Positions 16,118 to 25,773 of a stretch of 64,000 nucleotides of DNA are shown here, piece by piece. How positions within the stretch are numbered: position 1 is the stretch's first letter; the number at the start of each line of letters is the position of its first letter. Below the pieces are notes generated by a model that worked only from the letters and a program-made list of their open reading frames with translations, was not told the DNA's origin and searched no databases. The DNA is from Pseudomonas sp. ML96. GTDB taxonomy: Bacteria; Pseudomonadota; Gammaproteobacteria; Pseudomonadales; Pseudomonadaceae. A program made the position numbers and the translations under genes. The DNA lies in NCBI RefSeq assembly GCF_000761545.1, contig NZ_JPMY01000036.1:90621-154620 (forward strand), written 5' to 3'.

Positions 16118-18505
16118 CTACTTATCGTTATATCTAGGACGTACCGACATTTGCAAAATCACCGCCAGCAGTACCCCCCAGAAAAAAAACATGATTACAC
16201 CAGAGTACGGTTGCCGTAACCCGACCTTGAAGACGCTGTCTATGCTCAGCATCAGGATCACGATGACAGCCAATGCCATCCGCGCCCTGTCAGCCCAGAA
16301 AGCCTGTAGATTTTGTAGTATCGAGACTCCGGTATAGGCAACCAATAACAGCAGCGGCAGCAAACCCAGCAGACCAAAATGGTACGCAAAGTCGAGGTAG
16401 TAGTTAAAGGCGCTGGGATGCACCGCGCGACTCGGAGAGGTAGCATGCCCCAGCAATGCCGCCATCCAGCCGTCAGTCATTCCGGAGAGGTAAAAGAACC
16501 AGTGACCGAGGTAGTTAACTCGGCTCTCCAACATATCTAATCCAGCGCCACCCTCAGACATCTGCCAAAGGTAGGCAATGGTGATGGCTGCGCCCACTAG
16601 AATAAATAGAGGAACGGTGAGCGCTCTAGAACGCTCACTTTTAGACTTGCTTTGCTGGACAACAAAAAGAATCACTCCAGAAAGAAGCATTAGATTAGTT
16701 AATAGCGACCAGGCAAATATCGTATAACTCCCCATCAACAACGCCAGCCCACACAGCCAACGGCGCAGCGGAGATTGCTCCCAAAGAGTACAGAGCCCGA
16801 GAACGAACGCAGCAGCAAATAGGAAAGAAACGTAATGCAGATGTTGATAGATGCTAAATAGATACACCGAAGGAGATAGCAACCGCCCCCCGGTGCTCAC
16901 GGTAGAAATCAATTGAAGAGGCACCAGACATACAAGTACGGCCAAAGCGGCTCTGGCCAGCATCTCCAAAGCATCTTCGTGACTACCGAATTGCTGACCT
17001 AACACTAGCGCGGACATGGGCAGAATATATTGAATCAACAGAATAAGCTTCTGTCGTCCTGCTCCCCCTTCCGTCAAGCCAAGCAACAGGCTGGTCAGTA
17101 GCATGCCGATAAAAACGAAAAACAGGCTAACGAGAGATAACCTCACCTGTGAATACTGACCCAATAATACGATGCTGACATAGCAGGCCAGAACCGATAG
17201 CGGAATTGGCAACAAGGACAGCACTCCACCGCTGACAAAACCACCTGAAGTCTCGCCGAAAAGCCCCCCGTCTAACTGGAAGAATAACGGAACCAGAATT
17301 GCTATTGCGGTTAGCAACAGGATCCGGTTCTCGCTCATCCACCCGACGCCTTTCTTCGGCAGTAGGCCATTTCTCTCGCTGGCGTAAAACATCCAAGAAA
17401 GAACCGATCCGAGCAAATAGAGTGCAGCAAGTGCTTCCACTCCGAACGCGTAGAAAAGAAGCGGGATGCTAGCCAACAACATCAGATTGGACAGCATGTC
17501 CGAGCCAAACACATCAGCACCGACTTCACTCTGAATGATGCGCAGTCGAATACGCTGCGCCGCCACCATAACTACGCCCCCCACCAGCGAAAAACTTACC
17601 GCCAGCCAGAATAGGTCGGCCTTCTGAGTCCACTGCAGAACCCCGGGAAGGTACCTAACACTTAGCCCTAACCCCACCCCCGCCGCCAAAACAAGAAGCA
17701 AAACCAGATCGAAGAGCTTGACCATGCGCGCGCCCCGCACACTTGCTCGCTGCTCATGGCGCACCATAGTCGGCCCCAGTGCCTGGGTGAAAATCGTGCC
17801 GAGAATGCCCCCCATTGCGAATGCCGAGAAAAGATCACCAGCAATTTGTTTACCCGCAATGAGCAGGAGGAAAAGACGAAAGGCGTAGACCGAGACACCG
17901 ATTACCATCGTCGAGCCGAAGTGCGGAAGCAACAGACGAACATTGGCAAGCAAAGGGGTAGAGTCAGCTATAGCGCGCTTAATCAGGTTCCGTCTCACGC
18001 AACCGCACAATGGAGACAGCGCCCATATCAACGTCATGGGAATAACTAGAGCTCCACCATCTATCAATACGAGCAGCAGCAGGACACACATGCCCACCTG
18101 CAGCAACAAGAATCTCGCCGCGCCCACACCATCGTTCTGGAGCTCCTGCTCGCTGAGGAAAACTTCAGCCAGCCACTCCGCAGCTCGTCGAACCACTAGT
18201 AGCAGCACGAACAGCCAGCCCCCGCCCACCAGTCCGGCGCAGAGCAGCCATGAAAACATCCCCAGTGGTACTATTAGCAGCAGCCGTAACCGCAGAATCT
18301 GGACGGCGCCAAATTCGCTCAGGCCGGCCAGAATCAGACTACGAGCATTCCCGGATAACGAATAAAACAACGCGACCGTCGCACCGTGAGTCAGGCCGAA
18401 GTCAGCCGCCAGCTCAGGCTTGCCGAACAGACTGAGGCCAATCATCACGACCATCATGGCGAAGGTGTTTGCCATGAACGCGCCGGGAAATACCAACACT
18501 CGCAT
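16118..18505 (-). CDS. Large polytopic protein, probable flippase-polymerase (Wzx-Wzy-like) fusion
   Basis: 795 residues, nearly twice a normal Wzx or Wzy, with about 22-24 hydrophobic segments. Residues about 1-395 look like a polysaccharide flippase: a segment near 220-245 containing LFSAFAMGGILGTIFTQALG, followed by a charged loop with MVRHEQR. Residues about 400-795 look like an O-antigen polymerase/ligase: many short helices, a periplasmic-type loop with ATSPSRAVHPSAFNYYLDF, then FGLLGLLPLL, reminiscent of the Wzy/WaaL HN-x-Y-L-D motif. I see no frame break inside. The start at 18505 is preceded by AGGA at proper spacing. No experimentally studied homologue is known to me, and the two-domain reading is by eye. 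Confidence 0.6.
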   Translation of the reverse strand: MRVLVFPGAFMANTFAMMVVMIGLSLFGKPELAADFGLTHGATVALFYSLSGNARSLILAGLSEFGAVQILRLRLLLIVPLGMFSWLLCAGLVGGGWLFVLLLVVRRAAEWLAEVFLSEQELQNDGVGAARFLLLQVGMCVLLLLVLIDGGALVIPMTLIWALSPLCGCVRRNLIKRAIADSTPLLANVRLLLPHFGSTMVIGVSVYAFRLFLLLIAGKQIAGDLFSAFAMGGILGTIFTQALGPTMVRHEQRASVRGARMVKLFDLVLLLVLAAGVGLGLSVRYLPGVLQWTQKADLFWLAVSFSLVGGVVMVAAQRIRLRIIQSEVGADVFGSDMLSNLMLLASIPLLFYAFGVEALAALYLLGSVLSWMFYASERNGLLPKKGVGWMSENRILLLTAIAILVPLFFQLDGGLFGETSGGFVSGGVLSLLPIPLSVLACYVSIVLLGQYSQVRLSLVSLFFVFIGMLLTSLLLGLTEGGAGRQKLILLIQYILPMSALVLGQQFGSHEDALEMLARAALAVLVCLVPLQLISTVSTGGRLLSPSVYLFSIYQHLHYVSFLFAAAFVLGLCTLWEQSPLRRWLCGLALLMGSYTIFAWSLLTNLMLLSGVILFVVQQSKSKSERSRALTVPLFILVGAAITIAYLWQMSEGGAGLDMLESRVNYLGHWFFYLSGMTDGWMAALLGHATSPSRAVHPSAFNYYLDFAYHFGLLGLLPLLLLVAYTGVSILQNLQAFWADRARMALAVIVILMLSIDSVFKVGLRQPYSGVIMFFFWGVLLAVILQMSVRPRYNDK

Positions 18506-18524
18506 ACCCATTCCTTTTCGCCCC

Positions 18525-19745
18525 TTATGAGGGCCTGCGGCGCAGCAACTCGGTTAGTCGCCGCACCTGAGTTTCCATCTCAAAATGGATATCGAAGTAG
18601 GCCTTACCTGCCGCCCCCATTGAGGCCCGTGCAGAGACATCAAGCATCTTCATCCTGCGAATGTTTTCCACTAGAGGCATGACCTGCTCAGCAGAAGACG
18701 TGAAACCTGCCTCTGCCTCCTCGATGACTCGTGCGCCCTCGCCGTTCATGCTGGCAATAATAGGTCGCCCCGCCGCCAGGTAAGCCTGGACTTTGCTCGG
18801 GATCGTTTGCGCAAAAATCTCGTCATCGTTGAGTGATACCAGCAGGGCCGACGCACGTTCGAAAATCTTCGGCATCAGTTCGGCAGCAAAACGCCCTGGC
18901 AGCACCAGGTTGTCCAGCCCACCAGCCAGTTGCTGAGCCTTGAGCCAGCCCAGGCGACTACCACTGCCAACCAACACCAAACGGATCTGTGGGTCGTCGC
19001 GCAAATGAATGGCAGCCTGCACAAGAACATCCAAGGCCTGGGCTGTACCCAAGTTACCGGCGAATACCAGGCAGAAGTGCTCATCGAGCAGGGCCTGTAA
19101 TTCACCTGGCAAGTCCTGCTCGGTAGCAGGTGCGTGGGCATCTATCGAGTTGGGGTAGTAGAAAATCTTCTCACGCTTGGCATAGCGCCTTACCGGCTCG
19201 ATAAAAGCCCGAGACTGCACCAGCAAAGTATCGCAGTGGTGGTAAATGGCTTTAACCATCCACCCTACCGCCTTGAGCAGCATCGGCTTTTTCACAAATC
19301 CAGTGGCCGACAGACTCTCCGGCCACAGGTCTTGCACCCAGAGAAACAATTTTGCCTTTTTCAGGTACTTAAGCAGGATCGCTGGAATAGCTTGAGTGAT
19401 CGGCGATGGCGCAAACACCACAATCGCATCGAACTCTCGCTTACGTAGCAACCACGGCAAGCACAGCACACCTGCCAGCACAAACGTCAGATAATTCAGC
19501 ACCAGGTTTTTCGCCCCACCCACGCCGCGGGGCCATATCGGTATGCGTACCACCTCAATCTTGTTCAGGTACATCTCGCGCAGGCAGCCCCAGGCTCGAT
19601 AGCCCTCGAACACCTCACCGTCAGGGTAATTCGGCTTACCAGTGGCCACCACTACCTCGTGCCCCTGCTGATGCAACATGCGCACAACGTCATTGATGAT
19701 GAAATGTTCCGGCCAGAAGTACTGGCTCACAATCAGAATTCGCAA
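18525..19745 (-). CDS. wbuB: Glycosyltransferase family 4, WbuB-like
   Basis: 406 residues, GT-B fold. The N terminus MRILIVSQYFWPEHFIIND and the segment GKPNYPDGEVFEGY are those of WbuB-type enzymes, which transfer L-FucNAc onto the lipid-linked acceptor. The C-terminal domain has VFAGNLGTAQ, GSGSRLGWL, and the nucleotide-sugar-binding stretch SKVQAYLAAGRPIIASM with the E of NGEGARVIEEAEAG. With fnlABC in the same operon, L-FucNAc transfer is the natural role, acting on the WbpL product in the cytoplasm. Specificity is inferred from family and context. Confidence 0.85.
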   Translation of the reverse strand: MRILIVSQYFWPEHFIINDVVRMLHQQGHEVVVATGKPNYPDGEVFEGYRAWGCLREMYLNKIEVVRIPIWPRGVGGAKNLVLNYLTFVLAGVLCLPWLLRKREFDAIVVFAPSPITQAIPAILLKYLKKAKLFLWVQDLWPESLSATGFVKKPMLLKAVGWMVKAIYHHCDTLLVQSRAFIEPVRRYAKREKIFYYPNSIDAHAPATEQDLPGELQALLDEHFCLVFAGNLGTAQALDVLVQAAIHLRDDPQIRLVLVGSGSRLGWLKAQQLAGGLDNLVLPGRFAAELMPKIFERASALLVSLNDDEIFAQTIPSKVQAYLAAGRPIIASMNGEGARVIEEAEAGFTSSAEQVMPLVENIRRMKMLDVSARASMGAAGKAYFDIHFEMETQVRRLTELLRRRPS

Positions 19746-19752
19746 AAAACAC

Positions 19753-20925
19753 TCACTTCGCCGCAGCCTCGTCGTCCGGCGTTGATCTAAACGGCACGCC
19801 CGTCAGTTCTTCATAGCACTGGCCAGCTTTGAGAATAAGGCCATCCCAGGTGTAGTGCTCTAGCACTAACTGACGCAGCTTTTCGCCGCGCGCGGGCAAC
19901 TCATCGGAAGTAGATAACAACTGCTCAATGCCCGCAGCAATCGCTAGTGCCTGGGCAGCCACCACGGCCCCTGCGCCCACGCGCGCCACCTCGTCGAATC
20001 CACACTGATCAGTAAGCAATACCGGAGTACCACACAGCCCAGCCTCCAACGCCACCAGAGACATCGCCTCACGACGTGATGGCACCACGAGCAGATCAGC
20101 CGCCGCCAAAGCGTCTTGCTTGATCTGACCTGCGATAAAACCGATAAACAACACCCGCTCGACCAACCCCAGACGCGCTACCTCGGCGCGTAATGGCTCG
20201 CCCAACTCTTCATCCGCGCCGGCAAACACCAAGGTCGTAAGCGGATAGCGCGCAGCCAAGCTGGCAAAAGCCTCAAGCAGCAAATCAGGGCCCTTGATCG
20301 GGTTCAGCCTCCCCAAAAAAAGCAGTACCTGACGGCCCTGCAGACCATGGCTAGCCCGGAAGCCTTGGGGGTTCGGCACGATCTCGGAGTTGGGAAAGAC
20401 TCCATTGGGCAGCAGCAGAATGCGTTCGTCGGTGACGCCATACTCATGAAACTGTTCGCGCTCCAGTTCGGTCACCGACACACACCGTGCTGCGCCAAGC
20501 ACAATCCGGCGCCCCACCAGCTTGTTGTAGAGGCGCTTGAACCACGCCGAACGGCCAAATAGACGCAGGGAGCCGGCCGGGCAATACATGTAAGGCTTGT
20601 TCAAACGCTGGGCAGCTAGACATACCCGCGCGCCCAACACACTCCAATGGCCGGTCACATGAACGATATCAGCTTCGCTAACCAGCTCAGCGATACGGCG
20701 GCCTGAGATGGCCGGCAGCAAAAAGCGCTGAAACAGCGACGGCACCGCAACCAAACGCACAGAGGCCAACTCTGTCCGGCGCGTGTCGCCTAGCCCTTGA
20801 TCTGTGCACAACACCGTGCAGCCAACGCCAATACGCCTCAGCGCCATCGCCAGTTGGAAGGTACGCTCGGCCGTTCCTCCACCCAATGAAGGATCAATAC
20901 CATCGGCGACATGCAAAACGTTCAT
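19753..20925 (-). CDS. Glycosyltransferase family 4
   Basis: 390 residues, GT-B fold retaining transferase. N-terminal domain MNVLHVADGIDPSLGGGTAE with a glycine-rich acceptor loop. C-terminal domain LFLGRLNPIKGPDLLLEAF, VFAGADEELG, and the EX7E-type region PSRREAMSLVALEAGLCGTPVLLTD. It probably adds one sugar (rhamnose, FucNAc or the CDP-derived sugar) to the repeat unit at the cytoplasmic face; the substrate cannot be read. It is ATGA-coupled to the SDR gene upstream and 7 bp from wbuB. Confidence 0.88.
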   Translation of the reverse strand: MNVLHVADGIDPSLGGGTAERTFQLAMALRRIGVGCTVLCTDQGLGDTRRTELASVRLVAVPSLFQRFLLPAISGRRIAELVSEADIVHVTGHWSVLGARVCLAAQRLNKPYMYCPAGSLRLFGRSAWFKRLYNKLVGRRIVLGAARCVSVTELEREQFHEYGVTDERILLLPNGVFPNSEIVPNPQGFRASHGLQGRQVLLFLGRLNPIKGPDLLLEAFASLAARYPLTTLVFAGADEELGEPLRAEVARLGLVERVLFIGFIAGQIKQDALAAADLLVVPSRREAMSLVALEAGLCGTPVLLTDQCGFDEVARVGAGAVVAAQALAIAAGIEQLLSTSDELPARGEKLRQLVLEHYTWDGLILKAGQCYEELTGVPFRSTPDDEAAAK

Positions 20926-21845
20926 CGAAAATCAGGCTTCATATAAAACTCTGCGAATTCCTTAACCATTCCCTGAACTGTGTAGGCATAAGAAAAACCA
21001 GTCGAAGACAGCCTATCGCTTGAATATATGACATCACCGCGATTGGACTTCTCTGAGACTAACCATCGCATTAAAAATGGAAAAAACACTGGCAAAGAAA
21101 TCATTAACAAATTATTGCGACCAAAGGCATAGTAATGCACCAGACGTCGAACACCCAACATATAATTATCCGGATCCCGGTCACAGGATATGAAATAACA
21201 CCGCCCATAATGCGACTCATCTTTGCCAATAAAGCTCAGCGCTGCACGGGCGACATCATTTGCGTGGACAAGATGTGCACTTTCCTTGCCCTTTAAAAAG
21301 AATTTCAAACGAGAGTAGATATCAGAGCGCAATGCCTGCTGCAACACACCCGGACGCTCATTATCGATTACATTGGTCGGACGCAGGATAACGAGCGAAC
21401 TCAACGGAATGCTCTGCAGCAATACTCTCTCTGCGGCTAACTTACTGGACTCGTACAGGTTTCTTGGAACGCACTGCTCATCCTCAGTCACTACCTTATT
21501 ACGAGTCAGGCCGACAACCCCTGCACTGCTGATAAAGTAAAAAAACTTAGCGCCAGATACCTTGAATGCATCAGCTAGATTTTGCGTACCCTCGACATTG
21601 ACTGCCCACATCAATGACTCGGACTTGAGCTCCGCAGCACAATGAAAAATCAGTGCTGCAGAGTCGAGAAATGCACGAAGCGATGTAGTATCTGCAAGCG
21701 CCCCCTGAAAATACTCAACACCAGCAACCGCGCCAGCGGGAACACTACGTGAAAGAATACGAACCTGATAACCTGCTTCAAGCAACAATGAGACGATGTG
21801 GCGTCCCACAAGCCCGTTGCCGCCAGTAACGCATGCAATAGTCAT
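20922..21845 (-). CDS. NAD-dependent epimerase/dehydratase (sugar SDR)
   Basis: 307-residue extended SDR: MTIACVTGGNGLVGRHIVSLL nucleotide loop, FYFISSAGVVG, and catalytic YESSKLAAERVL. The C-terminal half (ISCDRDPDNYMLG and a hydrophobic ISLPVFFPFLMRWL) resembles the 3-beta-HSD/sugar-reductase branch. The substrate is unknown. It may act on a nucleotide sugar or a lipid-linked sugar because it sits between glycosyltransferase genes and not with the sugar-nucleotide modules. It is coupled by ATGA to the following GT4. Codon use is more AT-rich than the rml and fnl genes. Confidence 0.82.
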   Translation of the reverse strand: MTIACVTGGNGLVGRHIVSLLLEAGYQVRILSRSVPAGAVAGVEYFQGALADTTSLRAFLDSAALIFHCAAELKSESLMWAVNVEGTQNLADAFKVSGAKFFYFISSAGVVGLTRNKVVTEDEQCVPRNLYESSKLAAERVLLQSIPLSSLVILRPTNVIDNERPGVLQQALRSDIYSRLKFFLKGKESAHLVHANDVARAALSFIGKDESHYGRCYFISCDRDPDNYMLGVRRLVHYYAFGRNNLLMISLPVFFPFLMRWLVSEKSNRGDVIYSSDRLSSTGFSYAYTVQGMVKEFAEFYMKPDFR

Positions 21846-21877
21846 CTGCAGACCCCTCCAGTCGGGCTGCTTGAAAG

Positions 21878-22759
21878 TCAGCCTAATATCTTTCGTTTGA
21901 GCAACCTAGAAACCTTATACATCTTTAAATATGTTAACAACCTGGCAGCCGACGTTCTCAAATTCAGAACAGTAAAAAATTTCAACGCATGAATTCTGGC
22001 TGATATAGGCGCGTCTTTTAGTAGCACCATAACAGCTAGCGCATATTCATGAAACGGAGCAATATAGTTCAAATATGTCTTACTGAAGCGCACATAAAAG
22101 TCAGCTTGGGTACTCATTCCATCACGCCCTAGCTCAATGAACCCAGAACTAACTCGATTCATTTTCCCTTTTAACAAAGCAGCGAACACAAAAAATACGT
22201 CGCCACCAACAAACCCCTGCGAATTAAACACCCATGTACAGATAAGCTCTCGCCGGTACAACGAGTAAAAACGCCCATTTGCATTTCCATAGGTCAGTAC
22301 AGATAAGGCTCGCTGGTAAGGGTCATCTGCCGAAACTGTCGCATCACCCACAATCGAAGAGTCGGTCTCGCCAGTTGAGAATCTTACCGGGCAGGTCGAG
22401 GCTATATAATCCTCATTCTCAAGCAAAAACAATAAATTATCCTCTACGTAATTGCCCGATATAAAATCATCCGCAGCAACGTACATAAAAAACTCTGTTT
22501 TAGCTGCATGCAAAACGAAGTCAAAATTGCGATTTGCGCCAATATTCTCAATCTGCCGATGGTAGATTATTCGCGAATCAATGGCCGCGTACTTTTCACA
22601 AATACTTTGCGTTTCGTCGCTGGAGCAATTGTCAGAGATAAAAACCACTATTTCTCGACAACTTTGATCCAGCACAGACAAAAGCGCCCTTTCAAAGAGA
22701 GCGCCGCCATTATATACCGGCATCCCTACAGTAACCTTAGCCAAAAAACCCCCAAACAC
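21878..22759 (-). CDS. Glycosyltransferase family 2
   Basis: 293 residues, GT-A fold: VTVGMPVYNGGALFERAL near the N terminus, FISDNCSSDETQSIC, and the metal-binding AADDF motif at about residue 95. The family inverts stereochemistry at the transferred sugar. It probably adds one residue of the O-unit; donor not readable. The GTG at 22759 overlaps the wzx stop (TAGTG). A TTG at 22744 preceded by a G-rich run would give a more family-like N terminus, so the start is uncertain. Base composition is markedly AT-rich. Confidence 0.85.
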   Translation of the reverse strand: MFGGFLAKVTVGMPVYNGGALFERALLSVLDQSCREIVVFISDNCSSDETQSICEKYAAIDSRIIYHRQIENIGANRNFDFVLHAAKTEFFMYVAADDFISGNYVEDNLLFLLENEDYIASTCPVRFSTGETDSSIVGDATVSADDPYQRALSVLTYGNANGRFYSLYRRELICTWVFNSQGFVGGDVFFVFAALLKGKMNRVSSGFIELGRDGMSTQADFYVRFSKTYLNYIAPFHEYALAVMVLLKDAPISARIHALKFFTVLNLRTSAARLLTYLKMYKVSRLLKRKILG

Positions 22760-24240
22760 TAAGCTTTAAAAAGGGCGAAGCGCTTGACAAGCAAGCCACG
22801 CACCCTCTCTGCGGCCAACACAAAAGTCAAGAATATACTCAGCGCTGCAGCAGTAAAAACAAAGAAGTTTATATCTTCAAAAATCATTTTAAAGGCACTA
22901 GCAACCGCCCCACCACAAAGAAGGGGAACAGCAACATCCTTAAAATACCATCGCCACTTCTCTCCCTTCATGATTTTTCTGAACATGAAGTGCATTCCAA
23001 GAAAGAAATACGCACAGTTCAAGGAAACCCAAACCCATGCAACACCGATTGCACCATAACGGGGCGCAACCCAGATAATCGCAGGAACAATAAACAAGAT
23101 GGCAATTACATTCATTTTAATGCCCAGACTAGTCCAGGCATGCGCCAACTGCATCTGGTAAGGAATCCACAACAACCCATTTAACAGGCAACCTACTGAC
23201 AAAATTGAAACCAGTAGCGCAGTATTAGCCGATAAAGTGGGATCTCCCGTCCAGACTCGCAACACAAATTCACTAAAGAATATAAGTACAACTCCTCCGG
23301 CCCCTAGGAAAACCGCAACCAACTGGGCCCCCAGATGAAATGACTCAACCAGCTCACTATCGGCCTTCCGCGAAAACAGCTCAGAAAAGCGCGGAAAGAA
23401 GGCCTGATTTATTGGCCCGACAACCATATACAAACCATTTGCCAACAATGCCGCAAGCGAATAATAACCAAACTCTGACAGCGAAAGAAATTTGGACAGC
23501 AGAATTTTATCTACCTGTGTAAGCAGCAATGCCAGAAATGTTATGCTGACGACTCCCCCGGCAAAACCGCCAACCTCTTGTAATGCAGAATAACTAAACC
23601 GAGGGGCTTCTTTAGCCTGAGGCATCGCTCTGTATACATAAGCGCACATCGCCACAATGGAGCACACCGAAACAAGAGCCTGCCACGCAAAAAATGCCAA
23701 AACCGTAGGTGAATACCACGCCAAAACGGCAACAGCACCAACTCCGCGCAAGGTGGCAAAAAAACTGTTGATTACATTAAATGAAAGCTGTAACTGCAGG
23801 CCAACCAAACAGCTTTTATATATATTCTCCAATAATCTTAATGCTGCCACAAAGCCCATAGCAGTAATGGCCTGACGGGCTACGTCTGACGATATTTTTT
23901 CTGTATTAATCCAGTCAACGGCGAGCCATCCAGATGCCACATATACAGATAAAAACAAACCCACGGCTACCGCAAACAGTAGAACCTCGACACTGCGCAA
24001 CAGCCTCCATATGGAGTCTACTGAATGCACGCCACCGGTAAATCGCGACATTTCCCGACTCAACGCTGGGACCAACCCCATATCAAGCAAGGTCAACCAC
24101 GCCTGAACAACAGCAAAGAGCCCTATTAAACCGTAAGATTCTATTCCAATATACTTAATATATAGAGGCACGAAGGCCAGGCCCATTACAGCGACCCAGC
24201 CTTGACCAAAAAAATTAGCTACTAGATTTTTACGAAGCAT
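22759..24240 (-). CDS. wzx: Wzx O-antigen flippase
   Basis: 493 residues, about 14 hydrophobic segments. It starts MLRKNLVANFFGQGWVAVMG and continues PLYIKYIGIESYGLIGLF, typical of the MOP-superfamily polysaccharide flippases. A further conserved-looking stretch is LLTQVDKILLSKFLSLSEFGYYSL in mid-protein. It would move the undecaprenyl-linked repeat unit across the inner membrane. This is the clear stand-alone Wzx of the locus; the N-terminal half of the 795-residue protein is a second candidate. GC content is visibly low. Confidence 0.88.
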   Translation of the reverse strand: MLRKNLVANFFGQGWVAVMGLAFVPLYIKYIGIESYGLIGLFAVVQAWLTLLDMGLVPALSREMSRFTGGVHSVDSIWRLLRSVEVLLFAVAVGLFLSVYVASGWLAVDWINTEKISSDVARQAITAMGFVAALRLLENIYKSCLVGLQLQLSFNVINSFFATLRGVGAVAVLAWYSPTVLAFFAWQALVSVCSIVAMCAYVYRAMPQAKEAPRFSYSALQEVGGFAGGVVSITFLALLLTQVDKILLSKFLSLSEFGYYSLAALLANGLYMVVGPINQAFFPRFSELFSRKADSELVESFHLGAQLVAVFLGAGGVVLIFFSEFVLRVWTGDPTLSANTALLVSILSVGCLLNGLLWIPYQMQLAHAWTSLGIKMNVIAILFIVPAIIWVAPRYGAIGVAWVWVSLNCAYFFLGMHFMFRKIMKGEKWRWYFKDVAVPLLCGGAVASAFKMIFEDINFFVFTAAALSIFLTFVLAAERVRGLLVKRFALFKA

Positions 24241-24290
24241 TATAATTTAGCAAAGAAATTAGCACTCCGATAAACCCAGACAGAAAATTT

Positions 24291-25073
24291 TCACTTAACA
24301 CGCTTCAAAAATCCGTCGCGCGCAACTGTAATCAACAATTTACTTTCAATCTCTTTATCGATCAAAAATTCTGGGTTAGTTTTCAGATACTCCCAAACAG
24401 CCGTTTTCGGACTGTTACCCGGACCCCAAGGCCGATCAGTGAAGTATTCGGCTGGCATATCCTCAATAACTGTATCGAAAACTGCACAGTAACTGCCAAC
24501 GCTGACCAACGGTGCATAGGCATTCAACTCTGCCAGTACATGCTCATGAGTGTGGTTGGAGTCGAGGCACACGAGTACCTTCTTGTAATTTTTTGCACGC
24601 TCATGAACTTCAGCCACAACCTCTTCAGCAATACTCGAGCCTTGGATCATCTCGATTTTATGAGCCATAGGGTGCGCTTCGATGGCTGCACGGTTGTGGG
24701 CGCGGATATCGATATCGATACCAATGACCTTACGCTTCGATGCTTTCGGATCAAGTGCAAAACCGGCTTCAACGGCTTCGCAATAGTCGAGCATCGCTAA
24801 CAAGGATGCGCTATAGATCAAAGAGCCGCCATGAGCGATACCTGTTTCAATAATCAAATCAGGTTTGATGGCCCAAATGAGTTCCTGCATACCCACCATA
24901 TCTTGAGGGTATTGAATCAGGGGCCGACCAAGCCAACTGAAATTATATGTATAATTGCCTATGGTGCCGGCAGAGAACATCCAGTCATAGGAGAGTTTAT
25001 ATAGACTTTCGGAAGCCTCAAGCTTCTGAATGTTAGCTTTGACTTGTTCTTCAAATTGTTTGTTTTGGCTCAT
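24291..25073 (-). CDS. CmcI-type SAM-dependent methyltransferase (cephalosporin hydroxylase family)
   Basis: 260 residues. SAM-binding region DLIIETGIAHGGSLIYSASLL, then KVIGIDIDIRAHNR and the metal/active-site-like LVCLDSNHTHEHVLAEL, all typical of the CmcI/rhamnosyl O-methyltransferase family. Members in polysaccharide loci usually O-methylate a sugar hydroxyl. The acceptor here is not known; the module upstream suggests the CDP-derived sugar. It is the last gene of the coupled module, 7 bp after the phosphoesterase and 50 bp before wzx. Confidence 0.85.
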   Translation of the reverse strand: MSQNKQFEEQVKANIQKLEASESLYKLSYDWMFSAGTIGNYTYNFSWLGRPLIQYPQDMVGMQELIWAIKPDLIIETGIAHGGSLIYSASLLAMLDYCEAVEAGFALDPKASKRKVIGIDIDIRAHNRAAIEAHPMAHKIEMIQGSSIAEEVVAEVHERAKNYKKVLVCLDSNHTHEHVLAELNAYAPLVSVGSYCAVFDTVIEDMPAEYFTDRPWGPGNSPKTAVWEYLKTNPEFLIDKEIESKLLITVARDGFLKRVK

Positions 25074-25080
25074 GGCTATT

Positions 25081-25773
25081 TCAAGTCTCTTTCAAAATTA
25101 CTTTATCGATACGGCCGCCGATTTGCGCGCCAATATAAAGATTTTCATAGGTATGCGGAGCAAACCCCGCTTTCTGCATGTGGAATGCGGTTAGATCAAT
25201 GTCGTATTCCACTCGATGCAAATCAACGCCTTCCTCGGTTAGCACGGCGAAGGCAGCCTGAGGATTGCCATCGCGCGGTTGACCAACAGAGCCAGGATTG
25301 CAATACGTTTTATCCTGCACCGGGAGCAAGGCTTGCACATGGGTATGGCCAGAGAAGAGATACTTTGCCGGTTCAGGAAAATCACTGATGGACAGTTTGT
25401 AGAGATACTGATCCATGTGATCCTTCCAGCCGCCGTGAACAAAGTAGCGATCACCTTCAATGATATGGCTAGGCGATTGTCGCAGCCAAGCCACCTGCTC
25501 CGTGGTAACAATCTTGCGATGATATTCCGTTATCTCGGCAACCAGCTTTGACCGGGGACAAGCGGAACCACTGACCAGATAAAAGTCATGGTTTCCCAAG
25601 ATATTTACCGCACGGTACTCTCGCAGTAAATCGATGCATTCTCCCGGCTGAGCGTAATAGCCAGCCACATCGCCTAACGAAATTACGCGGGCGCAACCAA
25701 GCGCATCTGCCTTAGCCAATACAGACTTCAGCGCGGGGAGATTTCCATGGATGTCGGATACGATGGCAATCAT
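25081..25773 (-). CDS. Metallophosphoesterase (YfcE-like calcineurin fold)
   Basis: 230 residues. All metal-binding blocks are present: SDIHGN near the N terminus, LGDVAGYYAQP, GNHDFY, and GHTHVQ with HGGW before it. The fold hydrolyses phosphomono- or diesters. An ATGA overlap with the ATP-grasp gene implies a linked role, perhaps removing a phosphate from a sugar or ligase intermediate, but nothing in the sequence shows the substrate. I chose the ATG at 25773; the ten in-frame residues before it overlap ATP-grasp sequence. Finding this fold inside an O-antigen operon is uncommon. Confidence 0.85.
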   Translation of the reverse strand: MIAIVSDIHGNLPALKSVLAKADALGCARVISLGDVAGYYAQPGECIDLLREYRAVNILGNHDFYLVSGSACPRSKLVAEITEYHRKIVTTEQVAWLRQSPSHIIEGDRYFVHGGWKDHMDQYLYKLSISDFPEPAKYLFSGHTHVQALLPVQDKTYCNPGSVGQPRDGNPQAAFAVLTEEGVDLHRVEYDIDLTAFHMQKAGFAPHTYENLYIGAQIGGRIDKVILKET

